Below, one piece after another: positions 1 through 6,946 of a DNA stretch of 10,630 nt. The translations under genes and the position numbers were made by a program. Numbering within the stretch: the stretch's first letter is position 1; each line of letters starts with the position of its first letter. The notes under the pieces were generated by a model that was not told the DNA's origin, ran no database searches, and worked only from the letters and a program-made list of their open reading frames with translations. Origin of the DNA: Clostridia bacterium (lineage in GTDB: Bacteria; Bacillota; Clostridia; UMGS1810); NCBI GenBank assembly GCA_017549745.1, contig JAFYUA010000048.1, forward strand, positions 1-10,630, in the 5' to 3' direction.

Positions 1-23
1 ACGCCTCACAGAGCATCTATCAC

Positions 24-30
24 AGGAGGT
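24..30 (+). promoter_or_regulatory. Ribosome binding site deciding the lyase start
   Basis: AGGAGGT lies six bases before the ATG at 37, which is ideal strength and spacing. It is the main argument for starting the lyase at 37, because no in-frame stop separates this ATG from the window edge. The same bases could by chance encode Gly-Gly in a longer frame. Those would be GGA and GGT codons, which are less used here than GGC, and this slightly favours a true ribosome binding site. Confidence 0.65.
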
Positions 31-36
31 ACAAAC

Positions 37-2709
37 ATGAAACAAACCTATATCACAGCCAGAGCTACCGACATTACACCGGTGATAACCGTAACCGATG
101 AACAGGTAAAGCAGCGCATGAAGGATGTCATTTTGATGACTCCCACAAGCTCCAAGGCATTGGTGAAAAACACGGTTGCAGATATCAGCCAATCAGCAAA
201 TCTCACTCCCGAAATTCACTCGGGCATAGCATTTGTGCCTGCATTGTTTGCAGCCAAAGCGCTTGGTTTTTCGGCAGAGCTTTCAGATTCTGCAGTGACT
301 GTTTCTTTAAATGGCAAAACATCTTCGGCAAAGGCTGGCGACACCGCTTACATCGCCCTTGGCAATGAGCAGACCGCGCCTTTGCCACCCTATGAGAAAA
401 ACGGTGACCTCATGGTGAGCATCGATGCTCTTGCAGGCATGCTTGCCACTCAGGCAATATATGATGACGGCGGCTATATAATAATAGGTAAAGATGCCGA
501 GAGCTTCAATCTTGCAAACAAAACCGACAAAAAAATTCTCGACAAAGCTATAGCTCCAGTTATATTTGTCACTCCCACCGCCGATGAAGTGGTGGCAATG
601 CTAAAGACAAACCATGCGCAAAAGGCTCACCCCCGCCTCATGGTCACAGCCGACACCATCGGAGCGCTCAAGGACAAAATAGCCAATGACCCCGATGTAG
701 CCGAGTGGTACCAGGCGTTTCTTGCCAACTGCAACGAAAACTATCTTAATGCAGACCTCTTGGCATATGAGCTCAAGGGAGTGCGTCTTCTCGAAGTGAG
801 CCGCAAGGTGCTTGAGCATGTGAGCAATCTTTCATTTGCCTATCTCATAGAGGGCGACGAAAAGTATGCTGCCAAAGCCATCGAGCAGGTGATGAATGTG
901 TGCAGCGAAGCTTTCCCCGACTGGAACCAAAAGCACTTCCTCGATGTTGCCGAAATGGCGGCAGCAGTAGCCATAGGCTTTGACTGGTGCAATGACAAGC
1001 TCAGCCAGACTCAGAAAAACCAAATCTGCGAAGCACTCAGCCAAAAGGCTTTCAAATATGGGCTCATGCAGCTCAGAGGCGAACAGTACCCCACCACCAG
1101 CGGCTTATGGACTGACCTCAATGCTCCCACCTACCCCGGCAACTGGGTGAGTGTGTGCTCGGGCGGTCTTAGCATGGCAGCTCTTGCCGTGGGTGACGAA
1201 AGCCCCGAGCTTGAAGCTGTGGCAGGCGAGATAGTGTCGGGTTGTGTGCCCCATCTGCAGCGTCTCGTGGCAAAATTCGCCCCCGACGGCTCGTGGAAAG
1301 AAGGCCCCACCTATTGGAGCTATGCCTACAGATATTTGACCTTCAATTTTGCGTCAATGTTCTCTTCGCTCGGCACCGACTTTGGCCTCTCCAAAGCTCC
1401 CGGACTTCACAAGGGTGCATACTTCATGATAGCAATGACAGGCTCTGTGGCAAACTTCGACCTTGCCAATTCTGACAAACGGGCGCTCAGTTGTCCTCAG
1501 TTTATGTGGCTTGGTGCAAGATATGACGATGCCTCGCTCACTCGCTACAGAAAATGGTTCATCAAAAACTTCGGCACAAGACCTGACTATACAGACATTC
1601 TGTGGTACACTACCTCTCACGACGGCGACATTTCAGCCATCGCCACCGAGACCAACACCCGCGAGTTCCCCATTGGAGCTACTCGCTCGGGCTATGGCAC
1701 CGACCAATACTATGTGGCATTCCATGGCGCCGACGATGGCGGCGGACGAATCGTTGACCTCGATTGCGGTCAATATATCATCGACCTCTTTGGCAATCGC
1801 TGGGTAAAGGACATGGGCTCCGAGGGTGAAATGTATGGCTCGCATGGCGACGAGGGTATATTCCTCAATGACTATCCATACTATCGCATGAGAGCCGAAG
1901 CCCACAACACCATCGTTGTGAACCCCGGTTTCTATGAAGACCAGAACTACAGTGCCCTCAAAGATATCGACATCTTCCGCTACAACAACCGCTACACTCT
2001 CATGTCATCAGATTTTACCGATGTATATGCATTTAAGGGAGTGCAGCTGTTTGAACGCTCTATTCTTGCCGACAAGGTTAGCATGAGCACAATAATTCAA
2101 GACAAAGTCCGCATGGCAGTTCCATCTGATTTTTATTCGTTCATTCATGTGGGCGGCAACATAGACATAAGCGCCGACGGCAAAAGCGCCATCATATCAT
2201 ATGGCAGCAACAAGATGCTTGTAAAGCTTTTGGGCAAAAACAAATTCACCTTCGGTGCAACAAGCTGTGTGGCACTCGATTCATCTCCGCACTATCCATA
2301 TGGTGCCGATGATTCGGCCAGCCGCAAGCTCTACATCAAAGCCGACCTCATCACTGAGGCTGATTACACAATATGCATCACTCCTCTTTGCGGCACCGAG
2401 ACCGATGCGGTCTTTGAGCCTTTGGCAGACATCAAAGATTTTGTCATAGCAGAGTGTGAGGCAGTGCCCACTGTTTCGGCTATCACCGTGGGCGGAGCTC
2501 ACCTCGAGGGCTTCTCGCCTGACAAACGCATCTACACTCTTTCATATGCTGATTACATCAGTGGTCTTTCCGATATCAGCGCGGTGAGCATAGATGCCGA
2601 AGGTGCACAGGTGAGCGTGGAGAAAGCAGTCGATGACAACCGCTGTGCACGAATCACAGTGACCGATGGAAACTCCACAGGCTACTATTTCATAAATTTT
2701 GAATCATAA
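37..2709 (+). CDS. Heparinase II/III family polysaccharide lyase with copper-amine-oxidase-like N-terminal module
   Basis: Probable polysaccharide lyase, cutting uronic-acid glycans (heparin/heparan-, chondroitin- or alginate-like) by beta-elimination; the substrate cannot be told from sequence. Residues about 30-152 match the copper-amine-oxidase-like N-terminal stalk module (VILM..SSKALV, then two VP/V..A hairpins). Residues about 198-530 begin with HPRLMVT and form the alpha/alpha toroid, with NW at 369-370 and an EGPTYWSYAYRY stretch at 422-433. Residues about 542-790 are the Hepar_II_III beta-sandwich, with AEAHNT around H623. By family analogy N369, Y426 or Y429, and H623 are the candidate catalytic residues. 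Residues about 809-890 (V-x-G..L.GFSPDKR.Y) look like a cadherin-like beta domain. The start is chosen on a perfect AGGAGGT six bases upstream. No signal peptide is visible, and the frame stays open to base 1, so the real protein could be longer. The lyase fold is clear; enzyme specificity is not. Confidence 0.9.
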   Translation: MKQTYITARATDITPVITVTDEQVKQRMKDVILMTPTSSKALVKNTVADISQSANLTPEIHSGIAFVPALFAAKALGFSAELSDSAVTVSLNGKTSSAKAGDTAYIALGNEQTAPLPPYEKNGDLMVSIDALAGMLATQAIYDDGGYIIIGKDAESFNLANKTDKKILDKAIAPVIFVTPTADEVVAMLKTNHAQKAHPRLMVTADTIGALKDKIANDPDVAEWYQAFLANCNENYLNADLLAYELKGVRLLEVSRKVLEHVSNLSFAYLIEGDEKYAAKAIEQVMNVCSEAFPDWNQKHFLDVAEMAAAVAIGFDWCNDKLSQTQKNQICEALSQKAFKYGLMQLRGEQYPTTSGLWTDLNAPTYPGNWVSVCSGGLSMAALAVGDESPELEAVAGEIVSGCVPHLQRLVAKFAPDGSWKEGPTYWSYAYRYLTFNFASMFSSLGTDFGLSKAPGLHKGAYFMIAMTGSVANFDLANSDKRALSCPQFMWLGARYDDASLTRYRKWFIKNFGTRPDYTDILWYTTSHDGDISAIATETNTREFPIGATRSGYGTDQYYVAFHGADDGGGRIVDLDCGQYIIDLFGNRWVKDMGSEGEMYGSHGDEGIFLNDYPYYRMRAEAHNTIVVNPGFYEDQNYSALKDIDIFRYNNRYTLMSSDFTDVYAFKGVQLFERSILADKVSMSTIIQDKVRMAVPSDFYSFIHVGGNIDISADGKSAIISYGSNKMLVKLLGKNKFTFGATSCVALDSSPHYPYGADDSASRKLYIKADLITEADYTICITPLCGTETDAVFEPLADIKDFVIAECEAVPTVSAITVGGAHLEGFSPDKRIYTLSYADYISGLSDISAVSIDAEGAQVSVEKAVDDNRCARITVTDGNSTGYYFINFES

Positions 2710-2713
2710 AATA

Positions 2714-2733
2714 ATAAAGGGGTACCCCTTTAT
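2714..2733. repeat. 20-bp perfect palindrome with GGGGTACCCC core
   Basis: The 20 bases are their own reverse complement, with a G4-TA-C4 core flanked by A/T. They start four bases after the lyase stop codon. As RNA they could fold into a hairpin of about eight pairs with a GUAC loop, followed only by UUUAU. This could be a weak transcription terminator or an RNA-stabilising hairpin at the 3' end of the lyase message, or a binding site for a dimeric protein. The missing U-run makes a classical terminator uncertain. It shares bases 2729-2733 with the next inverted repeat. Confidence 0.8.
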
Positions 2734-2758
2734 GTGTCTTATACATAAGACACATAAA
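2729..2758. repeat. Inverted repeat, 14-bp perfect arms, 2-base centre
   Basis: The arms at 2729-2742 and 2745-2758 are perfectly complementary around a central AC, with a TGTCTTAT / ATAAGACA core. Folding in RNA would give about 13 pairs with a four-base loop. It is followed by A residues, not T, so it is not a plus-strand intrinsic terminator. It lies 16 bases before the ribosome binding site of the next gene, so it could be an operator or a 5' hairpin of that message. It overlaps the preceding palindrome by five bases, so both hairpins cannot form completely at once. Confidence 0.8.
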
Positions 2759-2773
2759 AAACCTAAAAGCAAA

Positions 2774-2779
2774 AGGAGG
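2774..2779 (+). promoter_or_regulatory. Ribosome binding site deciding the start of the first lectin-like gene
   Basis: AGGAGG precedes two in-frame ATGs, at 2783 (three-base gap) and 2789 (nine-base gap). The wider gap is more usual. With the start at 2789, a shared motif (YTS..PY..GGF.AP) falls at residues 50-64 in both this protein and its paralogue, which supports 2789. A possible TTG start at 2699 would overlap the lyase gene and run through the palindromes, so it is unlikely. Confidence 0.7.
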
Positions 2780-2788
2780 AAAATGATT

Positions 2789-4855
2789 ATGCTAAAGAAG
2801 CTGATAGCCATAGCTCTTTCAGTGATGCTTGCAGCTTTGCCGATTTTGTCGGCGAATGCACTGGCAGATGATAGCGGAGCGATCTATCTTGAAGCACCAT
2901 TTGATGGCTTTGGCAAAAGTGAGGCTGCTACAGTCTATACTTCATCATCACCTTATGAAAAAGGCGGCTTCAAAGCTCCCACAACGGCTGCATATGATGC
3001 AACTGTTGTAGAAGATGGCTACAAATCGTATATGCACATGGAAGTAAAATCGGCTCAAAACCCAAACGGCGGAGCGATTATATATGATGAAGACATTTTG
3101 GTTGCTTCCGATGCGTCTGCCACTGCAATGTCATTGGATTATAGTATCACATTTAGAAACTCCGTTGACAAACCGCCTATGTATATCTATTTTGTCAATG
3201 CATCAGGCACAAGAATTGAAACTTCCAACTCTTATCTCATGAGAGTATGGGGACAATCAGGCAAATCACCATATTCATATGCCTGCAAAAGTTATATTGG
3301 AGGCAATGACGGAGTGATAAAGCTGGACCCTGATGTGTGGTACACCTTCGACATGTCAATGGATTTCACAGACAAAACCGTTAATTATCGTGTAGACGGC
3401 GGCAACTACGAAGACTACAAATGGTCAGGCGCAATGAGCTCAGAGTTTCTCACCGCATGTCAGACCATTCAAAACACCTTCGGCGGCATTTCGGGCGTTG
3501 GCATCGGTTATCTGGGCTCAGTGAGCGCAGGTGCTGCTCTTGACATAGCTGATGTAAGCTTCAAGCCCGGCAATAAGCATGAATATTTTGAAGAATTGAC
3601 ATTCGACAAGCCAAGCATAGCAACTGCAGTATCAACATATGCAAACTGGAGCAAGGGCAGTTGGGTATCTGACTTTTCAAGCTTCAGCGGAGTAGTTGCT
3701 TTGGAGGACATGGGCGCAGGCCACGCCAAAGCTCTCAAATATACCAAAAACGGCGGTCAGCTTGCAACAACTCTGAACCTACCCACAGGCACAGTAGGAA
3801 GCAATGACACAGTTGTCATTGAGCTCTCCTACAAATCACATTCAAACGGTCAGCCCAGAATGTGCCTGCATGGAACTGGTAAAAGATGGTATAAGCTCAT
3901 GGATTACGGCGGCACAACAGGTGATACCGCAATACTCTTTGGCAACAGTGGTAACACAGCCACCACACCCATTGATGGTCAGTGGAGGAGAATACAGTTT
4001 GTACTCGACCTCAAAAATGATTCTATGATTTTCAGGCAATGGGCAGAAGACTCTCCTGAATCTGTAGACATGGTGGCAGACAGCACCGGCGAGCTTGCTT
4101 CGTTCACAGATGTTACATCTGTAATATTCTATCCATATCAGAAGACTTGGAATGTAGAAACCTACAAAATGTATCTCGATGATTACACAGTTTACAAGCC
4201 TGCTCCGCTTTGCTATCTTGGTTTTGACCCCAAAGATGGCACAACAGGCGGCGTAAGCCTCACCGACCTTCTGACGGCTGAGTTCAATATGCCACTTGCA
4301 GATTCAGCGCTCACCAATGTGACAATGACTCTCACAGATTCACAGGGCAGCACAATCTCGGGTTCAAACACTTTCAATGCCAAAAGAACAGGCATTGCAT
4401 TCAAACCTGACTATGCCTTAAACCTTGAAGAAACCTACACTTTAACAATCAGCGGAACAGTGTATGACATATTTGGTCAAAGTCTATCCCTTGACAAAAC
4501 AATCACTTTCTCAACCGATGAGCTCTTCGATTTCAAGGGTTGCACCTTTAAACAAGATAGTCTTGAGGTTGCAAGCTCGGGCGAGATAGTGGGCGGCAAG
4601 GCACTCACTGCCGATGTGGACATAGCCATAAACGGCGGCACTCCCATAGGCGTGGCAGTGGCACTCGCCCTTTATGAAAAAGAATCGGGAGCATATGTGG
4701 CAAGCGATGTGGTCTATACCGATGACAAAACAACCATCGACCACACACTTTCAGTGAGTGTGCCCGATGACGGCTATAAATATTACCCTGCGGTTTATGT
4801 GTGGGACAGCTTGGATAACCCCGCAGCTTTTATTGAAGCAATTGTTTTAGAATAA
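2789..4855 (+). CDS. Secreted multidomain beta protein: two laminin-G-like modules, Big_5 Ig-like domain, ALY/VWD domain
   Basis: No enzyme motif is recognised; the architecture suggests an extracellular glycan-binding or structural protein. A Sec signal peptide (MLKK, hydrophobic core) ends at A-L-A, residues 24-26. Residues about 30-261 and 267-472 are two successive jelly-roll modules of the concanavalin/laminin-G type. Each ends in a strand of the form DIADVSFKP or YLDDYTVYKP, and the WYTFDMSMDF..DG strand pattern is typical of the fold. Residues about 474-578 fit Big_5 (SbsA Ig-like: F.MP near the start, DIFGQSL....ITF.T at the end). Residues about 579-688 carry a beta domain with ALY (Y629) and VWD (W672), common at the C-termini of clostridial surface proteins. 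There is no SLH, LPXTG or membrane anchor, so it is released or held non-covalently. It is the paralogue of the next gene. An alternative start is 2783. Confidence 0.88.
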   Translation: MLKKLIAIALSVMLAALPILSANALADDSGAIYLEAPFDGFGKSEAATVYTSSSPYEKGGFKAPTTAAYDATVVEDGYKSYMHMEVKSAQNPNGGAIIYDEDILVASDASATAMSLDYSITFRNSVDKPPMYIYFVNASGTRIETSNSYLMRVWGQSGKSPYSYACKSYIGGNDGVIKLDPDVWYTFDMSMDFTDKTVNYRVDGGNYEDYKWSGAMSSEFLTACQTIQNTFGGISGVGIGYLGSVSAGAALDIADVSFKPGNKHEYFEELTFDKPSIATAVSTYANWSKGSWVSDFSSFSGVVALEDMGAGHAKALKYTKNGGQLATTLNLPTGTVGSNDTVVIELSYKSHSNGQPRMCLHGTGKRWYKLMDYGGTTGDTAILFGNSGNTATTPIDGQWRRIQFVLDLKNDSMIFRQWAEDSPESVDMVADSTGELASFTDVTSVIFYPYQKTWNVETYKMYLDDYTVYKPAPLCYLGFDPKDGTTGGVSLTDLLTAEFNMPLADSALTNVTMTLTDSQGSTISGSNTFNAKRTGIAFKPDYALNLEETYTLTISGTVYDIFGQSLSLDKTITFSTDELFDFKGCTFKQDSLEVASSGEIVGGKALTADVDIAINGGTPIGVAVALALYEKESGAYVASDVVYTDDKTTIDHTLSVSVPDDGYKYYPAVYVWDSLDNPAAFIEAIVLE

Positions 4856-4889
4856 TTAAGTTCTATAAACCCTTAGGAGGTATATTAAT

Positions 4890-6929
4890 ATGAAAAAAGT
4901 AATATCAATTTTGGTGTCAGTAATGATGATGCTGACCGCAATCCCGGCATTTGCAAATACAGCTGCAGCTGTTCCTGCTTCGGTAGATGTGTATGAAGCA
5001 CTTGATAATTTCAGCGCAGAAGAGTTGGCAACAACATATACTTCGGCTAATCCGTATATTGAGGGTGGATTTGTTGCACCGGCAGGCATCAATAAACCTG
5101 AATATCTCAATGCCAAGGCATATGAAGATGATGATGTGGGTGATTATGTACGACTTGTACCTACAACAGATGCAAATTCGTCGCAGTCGACCGTTACTGC
5201 GGGCGCGTGGATTCATAATTCAAATCTTAATGTTGGAGTAAATTCGGGACAGAGAAGTGGGTTTACTGCCGAATTCAAATTTAGATATAATACTAGTAGT
5301 AGAAATTTGTTTTTGTATTTAGTTGACGATGCTGGCGCAAACCATTTTAGCCTTTTTAAGCTTTGGTCGACAGACAGATGTGACATTACTAACGGGAATA
5401 ATGATTCCTATTCAAACCTCAGCTTATCTTTAAGTGATAATACATGGTACGAAATGAAAATTGTTGGAGATGTAGTGACCGGAAAGTTGATGTTTGTGGT
5501 AAATGGCGGAAAACACATAAATAAAGTGGTATATGCTCAAAGAGCTACTGGAGCTTCAAATGTAACATACACCGGTATAAGGTTGGGATGGGCTACACCT
5601 TTGGAAAACAGCCCCAATGAATATCTTGACATTGCAAACATGTCTATATCTAATGTAGCTTCTTTTGAGTATGATGAGAAAATATCCCTTGAGCATGACA
5701 CCGTTAGCTCTACCGCTACACCATGGATAAACGGTAATTGGAAATTGGGAGCTTCATCTCATGCGACTTACTGGCAGCCGACATCATACTATATGGGCGG
5801 AATTCATAAAAATGTAATAAGCTTGCTTGCTTCCAGTGCTGATGCACTTAAATATCCAATTTGGTTTGTGCACACTATCCCCGACGGAACCATTGCCAGT
5901 GACGGTGTGTTTGTAGTTGAAGGTTCATATTATGAAGAAGATTATGCCTATATGAATATTCGTATAACAGGAGTAAAAGGCGATGGTACCACAACTGGTT
6001 TTTATCCTGTTGCCAATGCAAAATTAGGTGAATGGGCTATAAAATGTATGAACACCACAACCGATGACGACGGCAATGCTATGGTCATGCCGCGAAAAGG
6101 TGGTTGGGTAACTATTCGAGTTACATCTGATTTGAAAACCGACACGCTTAAATTAGAATACTGGCAGGAAAATGATCCGACGAACACGCTTGTTACTGCA
6201 ACCAGAGTGGGAGCACTTGCTGATTATGAAAATATTGGTGGGCTCAGATTTGAAGTATACAGCTCGGAAGGAGCACATACATATGTAGACGATCTCAAGG
6301 TTTACACTCCCGACACTCTCCGTTACATGGGCTCTAACCCTGTAAACGGTGGTGCCAATGCAGTTTCCGTAACAGCTGACCCCACACTTATCTTTAATAT
6401 GCCTATTGCAAACTATACAGGTACAATGACACTCAAAGATTCTGACGGCAATGCTGTTGCAGGCTCAGCCAGCATCAATGCACAAAGAAACGGTGTTGCT
6501 TACTATCCCACTGTAGACCTCAAAGAAGAGGAAACCTATACTCTTGATTTTGAAGGCACAGTAACAGATGCATTTGGTCAGACACTGGCAGTTGACAAAA
6601 CCATCACATTCACCACTGAGCCCGTTCTCACTCTTGCTGATTTTGAATTCAGCAGTGATGAAGTAGTTGCAGGTGAACTCGGCGCAACAATCAAAGTTAA
6701 ATCAAAAGACAAACTCCCCAAAAACATCTACGCCGCACTTGCAATCTACAACAAAGCAACAGGCGAACTTGTTTCCATAAACACAGGCAGCATCAACGCA
6801 GTGACCAACACATTCAATCTTACAGCCGAAGTTCCTGAATTAGGCGAATATTATGCCAAAGCCTTTGTATGGAACACAGATGCAAACGCTGTACCATATT
6901 TCACAGCCCAAAGCATTGGTCTTAACTAA
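4890..6929 (+). CDS. Secreted multidomain beta protein, tandem paralogue of the preceding gene
   Basis: This has the same order as its upstream neighbour. A signal peptide is cut after A-F-A (residue 22). Two laminin-G-like modules lie at about 33-261 and 262-474, Big_5 at about 477-577 (F.MP, DAFGQTLAVDKTITFTTE), and a C-terminal ALY/VW beta domain at about 578-679 (Y620, W661; the usual Asp is Asn662). The YTS..PY..GGF.AP motif sits at residues 50-64 in both proteins. The start is fixed by AGGAGGT at 4875-4881, eight bases before the ATG. The gap to the upstream gene is 34 bases, which suggests cotranscription. Codon use changes within the gene: up to about base 6300 TTA/TTG leucines are frequent and the DNA is more AT-rich, while after that CTC/CTT dominate as in the neighbours. 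The function is probably carbohydrate or surface binding. No catalytic motif was seen. Confidence 0.9.
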   Translation: MKKVISILVSVMMMLTAIPAFANTAAAVPASVDVYEALDNFSAEELATTYTSANPYIEGGFVAPAGINKPEYLNAKAYEDDDVGDYVRLVPTTDANSSQSTVTAGAWIHNSNLNVGVNSGQRSGFTAEFKFRYNTSSRNLFLYLVDDAGANHFSLFKLWSTDRCDITNGNNDSYSNLSLSLSDNTWYEMKIVGDVVTGKLMFVVNGGKHINKVVYAQRATGASNVTYTGIRLGWATPLENSPNEYLDIANMSISNVASFEYDEKISLEHDTVSSTATPWINGNWKLGASSHATYWQPTSYYMGGIHKNVISLLASSADALKYPIWFVHTIPDGTIASDGVFVVEGSYYEEDYAYMNIRITGVKGDGTTTGFYPVANAKLGEWAIKCMNTTTDDDGNAMVMPRKGGWVTIRVTSDLKTDTLKLEYWQENDPTNTLVTATRVGALADYENIGGLRFEVYSSEGAHTYVDDLKVYTPDTLRYMGSNPVNGGANAVSVTADPTLIFNMPIANYTGTMTLKDSDGNAVAGSASINAQRNGVAYYPTVDLKEEETYTLDFEGTVTDAFGQTLAVDKTITFTTEPVLTLADFEFSSDEVVAGELGATIKVKSKDKLPKNIYAALAIYNKATGELVSINTGSINAVTNTFNLTAEVPELGEYYAKAFVWNTDANAVPYFTAQSIGLN

Positions 6930-6946
6930 TTGAGGAGATATCTCAT

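Noticed and set aside
1463..1807. 114-residue plus-strand open frame inside the lyase gene
   Set aside because: It overlaps the conserved catalytic region of the lyase in another frame and has a low-complexity Thr/Pro/Ser composition expected of a shifted reading of the real gene.
2714..2733. Classical rho-independent terminator after the lyase gene
   Set aside because: The stem is GC-rich and well placed, but it is followed by only TTTAT and no longer T-run. It is reported as a palindrome with possible terminator activity rather than as a terminator.
2699..2788. N-terminal extension of the first lectin-like protein from a TTG at 2699
   Set aside because: It would overlap the lyase stop, translate through both palindromes and put a Lys-rich stretch before a normal signal peptide. 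The AGGAGG at 2774-2779 points to the ATG at 2789 or 2783.
4842..4869. Promoter-like pair TTGTTT, 16 bases, TATAAA before the second paralogue
   Set aside because: The -10 box is good but the -35 is weak and lies in the end of the upstream gene. The AT-rich gap gives such matches by chance, so a separate promoter is not supported.
6935..6944. 10-bp palindrome GAGATATCTC overlapping the ribosome binding site of the fourth gene
   Set aside because: As RNA it allows only three pairs around a four-base loop, too weak to hide the ribosome binding site. A palindrome of this length arises readily by chance.
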